The notes beneath the pieces are model-generated. The model was given only the letters and a program-made list of their open reading frames with translations. It was not told the origin of the DNA and ran no database searches. This document shows positions 47,436 through 55,269 of a stretch of 64,000 nt of DNA, in pieces. Positions within the stretch are counted from its first letter, which is position 1, and each line of letters begins with the position of its first letter. The stretch is from Actinoplanes sichuanensis (GTDB lineage Bacteria; Actinomycetota; Actinomycetes; Mycobacteriales; Micromonosporaceae), in assembly GCF_033097365.1 (NCBI RefSeq), contig NZ_AP028461.1, forward strand, positions 11,745,501-11,809,500. Reading direction: 5' to 3'. A program made the translations under genes and the position numbers.

Positions 47436-48218
47436 GTGCCGCTCTCCGCCGCTGCCCGATTCCGTTACACCCTGGCAGCGGGGTCGACAGCCGTCGTCAT
47501 CGGCGCCGGATTCGTCCTGGTCGGCTTCTCCCAGGGCAGTGCCGATACCCCCACCCCGACCTCGGTCGACGCTCCGCTCGCCGCCGCACCGTCCCCCGGC
47601 GAGAGCACCGACGACCTGCTCACCGACCCGGCCGCCACCGCACCCGGCGGATCACCCGCGGTGAGCGTCACCCCCGGCACGGCCACCCCCAAATCGCCCA
47701 GCCCCAAGCCCACGGTCAAGAAGACGACCAAGGCACCGGCCGGTAAGGAGGCGACCGCGGGCACCACAGGTAAGAAGACGACCGTGCCGGTCACCTCCGG
47801 GACCGTCGCCGAGCAGGTGCTCGCGCACATCAACGAGGCCCGGGTCGCCGAGGGCCTCAAGGCGCTCACCCTCGACACCGACCTGTCCAAGGCCGCGGCC
47901 CTGCACACCCAGCTGATGATCGACGGGTGCGGGTTGTCCCACAAATGCTCCGGTGAAGCCGAGCTGGGCGACCGGTTCAGCGCGCAGGACGTGTCCTGGC
48001 GAGCCGCCGGAGAGAACATCGGCTACGGCTCCAGCGGCAGCAGCGACGCGGCGAAGGTGCAGGCCGCCAACGGTCTCACCGACTCGATGCTGGCCGAGGT
48101 GCCGCCGAACGACGGCCACCGCAAGAACCTGCTCAACCCGAACTTCACCCGGATCGGCCTGAGCATCGTGCGCGATTCCAAGGGCCTCACCTGGATGACC
48201 CAGGACTTCGTCGGCTAG
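47436..48218 (+). CDS. Exported CAP/SCP-domain protein
   Basis: 260 residues from GTG 47436. An N-terminal membrane helix (LAAGSTAVVIGAGFVLVGF) works as signal or anchor. Then comes a linker of ~80 residues rich in Pro, Thr, Ser and Lys (PSPKPTVKKTTKAP), and from ~residue 125 a CAP (SCP/PR1) domain. CAP motifs are LALHTQ-like AALHTQLM with its His, GENIGYG, and DGHRKNLLNPNFTRIGL. Two cysteines (DGCGLSHKCS) may pair. Its role is extracellular and unknown, as for most bacterial CAP proteins. Confidence 0.87.
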   Translation: MPLSAAARFRYTLAAGSTAVVIGAGFVLVGFSQGSADTPTPTSVDAPLAAAPSPGESTDDLLTDPAATAPGGSPAVSVTPGTATPKSPSPKPTVKKTTKAPAGKEATAGTTGKKTTVPVTSGTVAEQVLAHINEARVAEGLKALTLDTDLSKAAALHTQLMIDGCGLSHKCSGEAELGDRFSAQDVSWRAAGENIGYGSSGSSDAAKVQAANGLTDSMLAEVPPNDGHRKNLLNPNFTRIGLSIVRDSKGLTWMTQDFVG

Positions 48219-48266
48219 GGCCGGTGGCCCTCGCGGGTCGGGCGGATCGGCCCGTAGGGTGGCCCG

Positions 48267-48833
48267 GTGCTCGAAATGCTGAAAGCCCTCCTCCGGCGGA
48301 TTCTGGGCCGGCCGGAACGGCCCGCCCCGCCCGCGCCGCGGCCGAGCGCTCCGGCCGTACCCCCGAAGAAGACCGCTCCGAAGCCGCCGGCGCCCCGGCC
48401 CGCCGCACCGAAGGCGAAGCCCGCTCCGGCGAAGCCGACGGTGGTCAAACGGGCCGTGCCGCAGCAGGGCCGGCATCTCGCCTACGCGCCCGATCTGGAC
48501 GGTGACGCCGATCCCGGTGAGATCGTCTGGACCTGGGTGCCCTACGAGGAGGACGCGTCGCAGGGCAAGGACCGGCCGGTGCTGGTGGTCGGCCGGGACG
48601 CCCGGACGCTGCTCGGCCTGATGCTGTCCAGCCAGGGCGAGCGTGACGGCCAGCGGCACTGGCTGGCGCTCGGCCCCGGCGAGTGGGACCGCGACTCGCG
48701 TCCCAGCTGGGTCCGTCTGGACCGGGTCATCGAGGTCGACGAGGACGGCATCCGCCGCGAGGGCGCGATCCTGGATCGGCCCCGGTTCGACCGGGTCGCG
48801 GCGATCCTGCGCCGCAACTACGGCTGGCCGTAG
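48267..48833 (+). CDS. PemK/MazF-like domain protein without a partner antitoxin
   Basis: 188 residues. The first ~65 residues are a Pro-, Ala- and Lys-rich tail. The rest has the PemK/MazF barrel pattern: DPGEIVWTWVPYEEDASQGKDRP with VLVVGR, then WVRLDRVIEV. Toxins of this fold are endoribonucleases. No small antitoxin gene lies directly upstream or downstream, so it may be a solitary or non-toxic member. It starts at GTG 48267. The neighbour at 48853 follows after 19 bp on the same strand. Confidence 0.75.
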   Translation: MLEMLKALLRRILGRPERPAPPAPRPSAPAVPPKKTAPKPPAPRPAAPKAKPAPAKPTVVKRAVPQQGRHLAYAPDLDGDADPGEIVWTWVPYEEDASQGKDRPVLVVGRDARTLLGLMLSSQGERDGQRHWLALGPGEWDRDSRPSWVRLDRVIEVDEDGIRREGAILDRPRFDRVAAILRRNYGWP

Positions 48834-48852
48834 CGCCGGATAGCGTTGGGCA

Positions 48853-49419
48853 ATGAGTGATGTCATGACCGGTTTCGGTGGCAAGCAGGCTTGGCTGGCG
48901 ATCGCCGGCGCGGATCCGGGTGCGGTGCTCAAGGCGCTCGGCCTGCGTGACCTGGGGACCGTGCCGTGGCGCGACGGGCTCGACCTGGCGCATCTGACCG
49001 ACGACCGGGTGGCGGTCACCCCGCCGCTGCCCGGAGCCCGGGGCACCTGGGTGCTGGCCGTCGGCCGCGCGCTGATCACCCCGGGCCCGGATGTGGTGGC
49101 GCTCTCCGCGGAGCTCGGCGCCGAGGTGCAGTTCTTCGCCACCCACCGGGTCACCGAGCTACACCGCTGGCAGCGCGCCGACTCGGGTGATCTGCTGCGT
49201 GCGTTCGGCTATGTGGGGCAGACCGGTGAGGTCACGTCCTGGTTCGGGGAGCCGGACGCGGCCGAGCGTGACGCCGGGCTGCCGGCCGCGTTCGATGAGG
49301 AGACGTCGGTGCTCGTCGCCGAGCGTGATGTGTTCCGGGTGGCCGGCGCCTGGAGCATCGATCCGACCACGTTGTCCGGGCTCGCGCCCGGCCCGCTGCG
49401 CCTCGGCGCGACGGACTGA
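48853..49419 (+). CDS. Hypothetical protein
   Basis: 188 residues of unknown function, no signal or membrane segment. The N-terminus KQAWLAIAGADPGAVLKALGL and the regular alpha/beta pattern suggest a compact two-layer fold. ATG 48853. It precedes the adenylate kinase gene by 11 bp, so the two are probably co-transcribed. I do not recognise a family. Confidence 0.7.
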   Translation: MSDVMTGFGGKQAWLAIAGADPGAVLKALGLRDLGTVPWRDGLDLAHLTDDRVAVTPPLPGARGTWVLAVGRALITPGPDVVALSAELGAEVQFFATHRVTELHRWQRADSGDLLRAFGYVGQTGEVTSWFGEPDAAERDAGLPAAFDEETSVLVAERDVFRVAGAWSIDPTTLSGLAPGPLRLGATD

Positions 49420-49430
49420 GGAGAAGGCAC

Positions 49431-50078
49431 ATGCGCAAGTACGTGATCATGGGCGTGCAGGGCAGCGGCAAGGGCACCCAGGCCAAGATGCTGAAGGACG
49501 ACCTCGACCTGGTGCACATCAGCGTCGGCGACATCTTCCGCTGGCACGTGCGCCAGCACACCAAGATGGGCGCCCAGGTCAAGCGGATCATGGCGGCCGG
49601 TGATCTGGTCAGCGACGAGCTGGTCGAGGAGGTGGTGCGCCGCCGGATGGGCATCCACGACTGGAACTACGGGTTCATCATCGACGGGTTCCCGCGCAAC
49701 GGGCGGCAGGCCGAGTTCTTCATGGAGAGCTACGACATCGACGCCGTCATCCACCTGGAGCTGCCCGACGACGAGGTCCGCCGCCGGGTGCTCAGCCGCC
49801 GGCTCTGCCCGAACTGCGGGATGGACTACAACCTGATCGCCGACCGCCCCGAGGTGGAGGGCCGCTGCGACATCTGCGGCCACGAGCTGATCGTCCGCGA
49901 GGACGACACTCCGGAGGCACTGGAGTCGAGGCTCACCGACTACCACGAGAAGACCCGGCCGGTGCTGGAGCTGTTCCGGCGCAAGGAGGTCGTACACGAC
50001 GTGGACGGCCGTCCCCCGGTCGAGGACGTGCAGCAGGCCATCCGAAAGACCCTCGGCCTGCCCGCCTACCGCGGCTAA
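49431..50078 (+). CDS. adk: Adenylate kinase-type nucleoside monophosphate kinase
   Basis: 215 residues. The P-loop GVQGSGKGTQ is at 8-17, the NMP-binding motif is GDIFRWHV, and DGFPRNGRQAE follows. The lid domain has four zinc cysteines, Cys126, Cys129, Cys146 and Cys149 (CPNC...CDIC), as in many Gram-positive adenylate kinases. It exchanges phosphate between ATP and AMP. The usual actinobacterial adk lies beside secY in the ribosomal operon; this gene is outside that context, so it is likely a second paralogue. Confidence 0.85.
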   Translation: MRKYVIMGVQGSGKGTQAKMLKDDLDLVHISVGDIFRWHVRQHTKMGAQVKRIMAAGDLVSDELVEEVVRRRMGIHDWNYGFIIDGFPRNGRQAEFFMESYDIDAVIHLELPDDEVRRRVLSRRLCPNCGMDYNLIADRPEVEGRCDICGHELIVREDDTPEALESRLTDYHEKTRPVLELFRRKEVVHDVDGRPPVEDVQQAIRKTLGLPAYRG

Positions 50079-50088
50079 CATCCGCCGG

Positions 50089-50670
50089 GTGACTCTCACC
50101 CCAGAAGACCTCATCGGGTATGTCGAACGTGATCTCGACGCGGACATCGCTCGCTGGTTCCCCGCCGGGGAGCCGGTCGAGGTGCCGGCCGAGACCCGTT
50201 CGATCGACCATCTGCTGGACCGTCTGCCACCGGCCGGGGCCACCGCCCTGGCCGGTTTCGATCGCCGGGTGCGCGCGGGTGGGATCCCGTGGCCGTTCGA
50301 CATCGCCGACTGGTCGTACGGATTCGACTTCGGCGCCAACGACTGCACGATCCTGGACGCCGACTACGAGACCGAGCTGACTGACGACGACGTCTTCACG
50401 ATCGGCGCCGACGGTGGCGGCAACCTGTGGACGGTGCTGGCGAACGGGCAGGTCGCCGTCTGGTTCCACGAGGAGGAGGTGCTGGAGGGCGGCACCCGCT
50501 TCGACCACCTGGACGTGTTCCTGTGGTCGTTGGTCCGCTACTACGCGGTGCGGGCCGGGGTGCTGTCCCGGGCCGAGGTGGAGGCCGACTTCCGTTCGTT
50601 GGGCCAGGACGGGGCGCTCGCCGACGACGTCGGTCTGCTGGCCGGTATGAAGGACTCTTCCCCCGAATAG
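50089..50670 (+). CDS. SUKH (SMI1/KNR4-like) domain protein
   Basis: 193 residues. The middle has the SUKH pattern FTIGADGGGNLWTVLANGQVAVWFHEEE preceded by a beta-rich WPFDIADWSYGFDFG. SUKH proteins include immunity proteins of contact-dependent or polymorphic toxin systems and general cellular proteins. No toxin gene is next to it, so it is an orphan here. GTG 50089 starts 11 bp after the kinase. Confidence 0.72.
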   Translation: MTLTPEDLIGYVERDLDADIARWFPAGEPVEVPAETRSIDHLLDRLPPAGATALAGFDRRVRAGGIPWPFDIADWSYGFDFGANDCTILDADYETELTDDDVFTIGADGGGNLWTVLANGQVAVWFHEEEVLEGGTRFDHLDVFLWSLVRYYAVRAGVLSRAEVEADFRSLGQDGALADDVGLLAGMKDSSPE

Positions 50671-50709
50671 GGCAATCCGATCAAGACGGGCACGGCCTAC
50701 CGTGATCCC

Positions 50710-51426
50710 GTGAATCTCGGTCCGTCGTTCTCCGCGCCCGTCACCGCCGCCGGGGTGGTTCTGTGGCGGGGCGCGGAGAACGCCCGGGAGGTTCTCGTCG
50801 TGCATCATCGGCGCGGCGAATGGTGTTTCCCGAAAGGGCGTGTCGGGCCGGGCGAGCACATCGTGCCGGCCGCGGTCCGGGTGGTTTCCGAACGGACCGG
50901 GCTGTCCGTCCGGCCGGGCCCGTGGCTCGGCGCGACGGACTATCTCGAACAGGGCTGGCCGGAACACGTCGACTATTTCGCGGCCGAGGTGGATCCGGCC
51001 GTGACCTGCACTTTCCCGCCCGGCGAGTTCGACGACCTGCTGTGGTTGCCGCCCCGTCGGGCCGCCGACGCCCTGAGCCGGCCCGATGACGTGCGCATTC
51101 TCGGCGAATTGCAGGACCGGGTGCGGGTCAGTACGAGCATTGTGATCCTGATGCGCGACGTGCCGCTTCCGGCGCGACAGGTCATTTCCGCGTACGGCGC
51201 CGGCGAACCGTGTTCGGACGCCGATCCGGAGAGTGCGCTGAGAATCGCCGAGGAATCGTTCGCGACGGGCCGTCCGGCGGCACTGTGTGCGGAGGAGGCC
51301 GCCCTGCGGGAGTTGTCGCGCCGGCTGTCACCCGCCGTCGTCGACGCGATCATCCCGGCGGGCGGTCTGCTCGTCCTGCACGGCACCCCGTCGCGCGTCG
51401 TGGCGGTCGAGCGCCACCTCATCTGA
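50710..51426 (+). CDS. Degenerate MutT1-like protein (Nudix plus histidine-phosphatase-like)
   Basis: 238 residues, arranged like mycobacterial MutT1, which joins a Nudix domain to a histidine phosphatase domain. The Nudix box begins G43-x5-E49-x7-R57 but continues V58-V59-S60-E61-R62, so two of the conserved glutamates (normally at 58 and 62) are Val and Arg. The C-terminal domain has IVILMRDVPLP where phosphatases have an L-x-R-H-x motif, so the phosphohistidine is absent. Glu49 and Glu61 remain. Both activities are probably lost or changed, though the fold seems kept. The length is shorter than MutT1, near 310 residues, which also fits erosion of the second domain. Confidence 0.65.
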   Translation: MNLGPSFSAPVTAAGVVLWRGAENAREVLVVHHRRGEWCFPKGRVGPGEHIVPAAVRVVSERTGLSVRPGPWLGATDYLEQGWPEHVDYFAAEVDPAVTCTFPPGEFDDLLWLPPRRAADALSRPDDVRILGELQDRVRVSTSIVILMRDVPLPARQVISAYGAGEPCSDADPESALRIAEESFATGRPAALCAEEAALRELSRRLSPAVVDAIIPAGGLLVLHGTPSRVVAVERHLI

Positions 51427-51452
51427 AACCGGAAACCAACACAACCGGACTC

Positions 51453-51464
51453 TCCTAATTAGGA
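51453..51464. repeat. Palindrome TCCTAATTAGGA
   Basis: A perfect 12-bp AT-centred palindrome 27 bp after the MutT1-like gene, in an unusually AT-rich stretch. It is a possible operator or weak terminator. Confidence 0.5.
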
Positions 51465-51492
51465 CCGTTTTGTGGGGAAAACTCCTGCGAAT

Positions 51493-51521
51493 TTAAGAGA
51501 CCGAAATCTCTTCGACATATT
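51493..51521 (+). promoter_or_regulatory. Candidate promoter of the PTS operon
   Basis: TTAAGA (51493-51498) and CATATT (51516-51521) are 17 bp apart. Overlapping them is the inverted repeat AAGAGA / TCTCTT (51495-51500, 51507-51512). Moderate matches to consensus; inference only. Confidence 0.35.
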
Positions 51522-51543
51522 GCGCTCGGGCAGAACCGGGCGT

Positions 51544-51567
51544 AAACAAAGACAAAGCCAAAACGAA
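51544..51567 (+). promoter_or_regulatory. Repeated CAAA-type operator before the DeoR regulator
   Basis: A tract of three CAAA-type units (AAACAAAGACAAAG, then CCAAAACGAA) lies 19 bp before the ATG at 51586. DeoR-type sugar regulators such as FruR of actinobacteria are known to bind direct repeats with CAAA elements, so this may be its autoregulatory site. Confidence 0.5.
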
Positions 51568-51585
51568 CCAGGCGGGTGAGCAAGG

Positions 51586-52347
51586 ATGTACGCGGAGGAA
51601 CGCCAGCAGGAGATAGTGCGGCGGGCCCGGGCCGAGGGCCGGGTCGACGTCGTCGCGCTGGCCGAGACCTTCGGGGTGACGGCCGAGACGATCCGCCGCG
51701 ACCTGACGGTGCTGGAGCGCTCCGGCGTTCTCCGCCGGGTGCACGGCGGCGCGATCCCGGTCGAGCGGCTCGGATTCGAGCCGGCCCTGGCCGCCCGCGA
51801 CGCGGTGCTGATAAGCGAGAAGGAGCGGATCGCCAAGGCCGCCCTCGCCGAGGTCCCGGAGGACGGGGCGATCATCCTGGACGCCGGGACCACCACGGCC
51901 CGCCTGTCCCAGTTGCTGCCGGCCGACCGTGAGCTCACCGTGGTGGTGAACTCGCCGGTGTTGGCGGCCGCGCTCGGCGTCAAACCGAACCTCACCGTCC
52001 TGCTGCTCGGCGGCCGGGTCCGGGGCAAGACCCTGGCCACCGTCGACGACTGGGCGCTGCGGCCGCTCGCCGACATGTATGTCGACGTCGCGTTCATGGG
52101 CACCAACGGGTGCACCGTCGAACGTGGCATGACCACCCCCGACCCGGCCGAGGCGGCGGTCAAGCGGGCGATGATCGCCGCGGCCCGCCGGGTGGTGCTG
52201 CTCGCCGATCACACCAAGATCGGCAATGATTACCTGGCCAAATTCGGTGCTCTCACCGACCTCGACCTGCTGATCACCGACAACGGGCTGGACCACGACC
52301 TGGCCGCCGAAGTCGAGGCCACCGGTGTCCGGGTGGTGAAGGCGTGA
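51586..52347 (+). CDS. fruR: DeoR/GlpR-family regulator of the PTS operon
   Basis: 253 residues. The N-terminal helix-turn-helix is the DeoR type: RVDVVALAETFGVTAETIRRDLTVLE, then LRRVHGGAIP. The effector domain contains DAGTTTARL and CTVERGMTTPDPAEAAVKRAMI, the sugar-phosphate sensor pattern. It heads an operon of PfkB kinase and PTS genes and overlaps the kinase by 4 bp. It likely senses fructose 1-phosphate or a related hexose phosphate and represses the operon in its absence. Confidence 0.85.
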   Translation: MYAEERQQEIVRRARAEGRVDVVALAETFGVTAETIRRDLTVLERSGVLRRVHGGAIPVERLGFEPALAARDAVLISEKERIAKAALAEVPEDGAIILDAGTTTARLSQLLPADRELTVVVNSPVLAAALGVKPNLTVLLLGGRVRGKTLATVDDWALRPLADMYVDVAFMGTNGCTVERGMTTPDPAEAAVKRAMIAAARRVVLLADHTKIGNDYLAKFGALTDLDLLITDNGLDHDLAAEVEATGVRVVKA

Positions 52348-53282
52348 TTCTCACGGTCACCCTCAACCCCAGCGTCGATCGCGCCCTCGAGGTCGACGCA
52401 CTGGTCCGCGGTGAGGTGCTGCGGGCCGCCGACTCCCACATCGACCCGGGCGGCAAGGGCGTCAACGTCTCCCGCGCGCTGCTCGCCAACGGGGTCCGCT
52501 CCACCGCCGTGGTGCCCACCGGCGGCGCCGAGGGCGAACAACTCGTCGACCTGCTCAACGCCGAGGGTGTCGACCTGCTGTCCGTGCCGATCGCCGGCCG
52601 GACCCGTTCCAACATCACCCTGGCCGAGCCGGACGGCACGGTCACGAAGATCAACGAGGCCGGCCCGGTCCTCTCCGACACCGAGTTCGCCCAGGTCAGC
52701 AAGGCCGTCCTGGACGCCGCGGCACAGGCCGACTGGGTGGTCATCTGCGGCAGCCTGCCGCCCGGCCCGAGCATCGACGCCTTCACCGACCTGTGTTCCC
52801 GGCTGGTCGGCGCGGGCTACCGGCTGGCCGTCGACAGCAGTGGTCCGGCCCTGCTGGCCGGGGTCGCCGCCGGCGCCGCCCTGGTCAAACCCAACCGCGA
52901 GGAACTCGCCGAGGCCGTCGGAGCGGAACCGACCACCCTCGGCGACGTGGTCGAAGCCTGCCGCCGGCTGCGGGCGGCGGGAGCCGGCGCGGTGCTGGCC
53001 AGTCTCGGTGCCGACGGAGCGGTCCTGGTCGACGGCGACGGCGTCCTGGCCGGGATCTCCCCGGTCAGCGTGCCGCGGAGCACGGTCGGCGCCGGCGACG
53101 CGCTGCTCGCCGGATTCCTCGCGGCCGGTGCGCGGGGCGCCGCCGCGCTCACCGAGGGGCTGGCGTGGGGCGCGGCCGCGGTCTCGCTTCCGGGCAGCCG
53201 CATGCCGACCCCGGCCGACCTCGACCGTACGCACGTGCGCGTCACCCCCGACCCCGACCCGTCCCGCCCGCTCCACTCCTGA
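52344..53282 (+). CDS. fruK: 1-phosphofructokinase (PfkB family)
   Basis: 312 residues. The PfkB family is recognised by GGKGVNVSRAL near residue 34 and the C-terminal signature STVGAGDALLAGFLA, whose Asp is the catalytic base. The best fit is 1-phosphofructokinase, which makes fructose 1,6-bisphosphate; tagatose 6-phosphate kinases are close relatives. GTG 52344 overlaps the regulator. No fructose-type EII permease is in the operon, only a mannitol-type one, which makes the natural ketose phosphate uncertain. Confidence 0.85.
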   Translation: MILTVTLNPSVDRALEVDALVRGEVLRAADSHIDPGGKGVNVSRALLANGVRSTAVVPTGGAEGEQLVDLLNAEGVDLLSVPIAGRTRSNITLAEPDGTVTKINEAGPVLSDTEFAQVSKAVLDAAAQADWVVICGSLPPGPSIDAFTDLCSRLVGAGYRLAVDSSGPALLAGVAAGAALVKPNREELAEAVGAEPTTLGDVVEACRRLRAAGAGAVLASLGADGAVLVDGDGVLAGISPVSVPRSTVGAGDALLAGFLAAGARGAAALTEGLAWGAAAVSLPGSRMPTPADLDRTHVRVTPDPDPSRPLHS

Positions 53283-53357
53283 ACCCCCGGCCGGTACGTC
53301 AGCGCCGATCGGACAAACCCCCTCCAATAACTCTCCACAATGAAATGGAGATCCCTC

Positions 53358-54479
53358 ATGGCCTCTTCGTACACCCCCGAGGTCAGCGGTTCCGGAATAC
53401 GGGCCCGCGTCCAGAAGCTCGGCGGCTACCTCGCCGGGATGGTGATGCCCAACATCGGGGCGATCATCGCCTGGGGTCTGATCACGGCACTGTTCATCCC
53501 GGTCGGCTGGCTGCCGAACGAGAGTCTGGCCGAGCTGGTCGGCCCGATGATCACGTACCTGCTCCCGGTCCTGATCGGTTACACCGGCGGCCGGATGGTC
53601 CACGGCCAGCGCGGCGCGGTCGTCGGTGCCACCGCCACGATGGGTGTCATCGTCGGCGCCGACGTCCCGATGTTCCTCGGCGCGATGATCATCGCCCCGC
53701 TCACCGCCTACGTGCTGAAGCTGTTCGACAACGCGATCGAGGGCAAGATCCGCCCCGGTTTCGAGATGCTCGTCGACAACTTCTCGGCCGGCATCATCGG
53801 CGGTGGCTTCGCGATCCTCGGCAAGCTGGGCATCGGCCCGGTCGTCAACGCCCTCACCGAGGCGGCCGGCAACGGCGTCGACTGGCTCCTCGACCACAGC
53901 CTGATGCCGCTGGTGTCGATCCTGGTCGAGCCGGCCAAGGTGCTGTTCCTCAACAACGCCATCAACCACGGCGTGTTCAGCCCGCTCGGCGTGCAGCAGG
54001 TGGCCGAGCACGGCAAGTCGATCCTGTTCATGATCGAGTCGAACCCCGGCCCCGGCCTCGGCTTGCTCCTGGCCTACTTCTTCTTCGGCCCGAAGTCGCT
54101 GCGCCCGACCACCCCGGCTGCGATGATCATCCACTTCTTCGGCGGCATCCACGAGATCTACTTCCCGTACGTGCTGATGAAGCCCCGCCTGATCCTGGCC
54201 ATGATGGCCGGCGGCATGGCCGGTGTGGCCACCTTCATGGTCACCGGCGCGGGCACCGTGGCCTCGCCGGCCCCGGGCAGCATCTTCGCCTTCTTCGCCG
54301 TCACCGCGAAGGGCAGCCACTTCGGGATGATCCTCGGCGTCATCCTGGCCGCCGCGGTCACCTTCGGTGTCGCCTCCCTGCTCCTCGGGTTCGGCAAGCT
54401 CAAGTCCGACCAGGAGCCCGAGGACGACAGCACCGACACCACCGCCGACGACGAGGTCAGCCGCAAGGAAAACGCGTAA
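53358..54479 (+). CDS. mtlA: PTS mannitol-type permease, EIIC domain
   Basis: 373 residues with 8-10 membrane helices. The mannitol-type EIIC pattern is visible in MPNIGAIIAWGLITALFIP, NAINHGVFSPLG and FGGIHEIYFPYVLMKP. It transports a hexitol and phosphorylates it with phosphate passed from EIIB. Unlike the E. coli MtlA fusion, EIIB and EIIA are separate proteins. ATG 53358 is used because GGAGA precedes it by 8 nt; the in-frame ATG at 53340 lacks a ribosome site. The C-terminus is a charged tail (EPEDDSTDTTADDE). Confidence 0.9.
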   Translation: MASSYTPEVSGSGIRARVQKLGGYLAGMVMPNIGAIIAWGLITALFIPVGWLPNESLAELVGPMITYLLPVLIGYTGGRMVHGQRGAVVGATATMGVIVGADVPMFLGAMIIAPLTAYVLKLFDNAIEGKIRPGFEMLVDNFSAGIIGGGFAILGKLGIGPVVNALTEAAGNGVDWLLDHSLMPLVSILVEPAKVLFLNNAINHGVFSPLGVQQVAEHGKSILFMIESNPGPGLGLLLAYFFFGPKSLRPTTPAAMIIHFFGGIHEIYFPYVLMKPRLILAMMAGGMAGVATFMVTGAGTVASPAPGSIFAFFAVTAKGSHFGMILGVILAAAVTFGVASLLLGFGKLKSDQEPEDDSTDTTADDEVSRKENA

Positions 54480-54511
54480 CCACCACCGGAGACGCGTAAC
54501 CACCACAGGAG
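54472..54511 (+). repeat. 20-bp tandem duplication over the EIIC stop and the EIIB ribosome site
   Basis: ACGCGTAACCACCACCGGAG (54472-54491) is followed at once by the same 20 bases with one change (54492-54511). Each copy holds the stop codon TAA in the same relative place and a GGAG. The duplication therefore gives a second stop-like site and a second ribosome site, only the distal one well placed for EIIB. Confidence 0.9.
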
Positions 54512-54518
54512 AGAAGTC

Positions 54519-54827
54519 ATGGCAACCATCAACGGCAAGGACATCCACAAGCTCGTGGTCGCCTGCGACGCGGGAATGGGCAGCAGCGTGATGCTGGCCA
54601 GCACCCTGCGCAAGCAGCTCGGCAAGAGCGGGGTAACGGTCGAGCACACCCCGGTGAACTCGATCCCGGCCGACGCCGACGTGGTGGTCTGCCACAGCGG
54701 CCTGGCCGCCCGGGCCAGGTCGGTAGCACCCGACAAACCGATCGTGCCGTTCCAGATCTTCCTCGGCGACCCGGCCGTGACCCGCGTGGTCAAGGCCATC
54801 CAGCAGGGGACCGATCTCAATGTCTGA
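54519..54827 (+). CDS. PTS mannitol-type EIIB
   Basis: 102 residues of the lactose/cellobiose-type fold used by mannitol EIIB. The phospho-acceptor is Cys16 in VACDAGMGSS. VVVCHSGLAARAR and the C-terminal helix complete it. It takes phosphate from EIIA and gives it to the sugar carried by EIIC. ATG 54519 with GGAGAG upstream. Its stop overlaps the EIIA gene by 8 bp. Confidence 0.92.
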   Translation: MATINGKDIHKLVVACDAGMGSSVMLASTLRKQLGKSGVTVEHTPVNSIPADADVVVCHSGLAARARSVAPDKPIVPFQIFLGDPAVTRVVKAIQQGTDLNV

Positions 54828-55269
54828 CCAGTTGCTCGACCCCCGGGCCATCCGGCTCGGGGAGTCGGCTGCCGACCGTGACGACGCGATCCGTCGCTGC
54901 GGAGAGGTCCTGGTCGAGATCGGCGCCGCGGAACCGGGCTACATCGACACGATGCTGGCCCGGGAACAGTCGATCTCCACCTACGTCGGCGAGGGGGTCG
55001 CCATCCCGCACGGCACCCTCGCCGGCAAGGACCTGGTCAAGCGCGACGCCCTCGCGGTGCTGCGCTTCCCGGAGACGGTCGACTGGGACGGCGAGCCGGT
55101 CACCCTCTGCGTGGCCATCGCCGCCCAGGGCAACGGTCACGTCGAACTTCTTGCCGCTCTCGCCGAGATCCTGCTCGACGAGGACCAGGCCCGCGAACTG
55201 CGCGAGGCCACCGAACCCGAGACCGTGATCCGGCTCCTCGGGAGCATCCAGGAGGAAGCGAAACAATGA
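54820..55269 (+). CDS. mtlF: PTS mannitol/fructose-type EIIA
   Basis: 149 residues. The phosphorylated histidine is His64 in GVAIPHGT, with the earlier family motif YIDTMLAREQSISTYVG. It receives phosphate from HPr (His15) and gives it to EIIB Cys16. It overlaps EIIB by 8 bp and the dehydrogenase by 4 bp. The arrangement EIIC-EIIB-EIIA as separate genes is characteristic of this operon. Confidence 0.92.
   Translation: MSDQLLDPRAIRLGESAADRDDAIRRCGEVLVEIGAAEPGYIDTMLAREQSISTYVGEGVAIPHGTLAGKDLVKRDALAVLRFPETVDWDGEPVTLCVAIAAQGNGHVELLAALAEILLDEDQARELREATEPETVIRLLGSIQEEAKQ

Noticed and set aside
48853..49419. Possible antitoxin for the PemK/MazF-like gene
   Set aside because: 188 residues is too long, it lacks a DNA-binding N-terminus, and it follows rather than precedes the gene.
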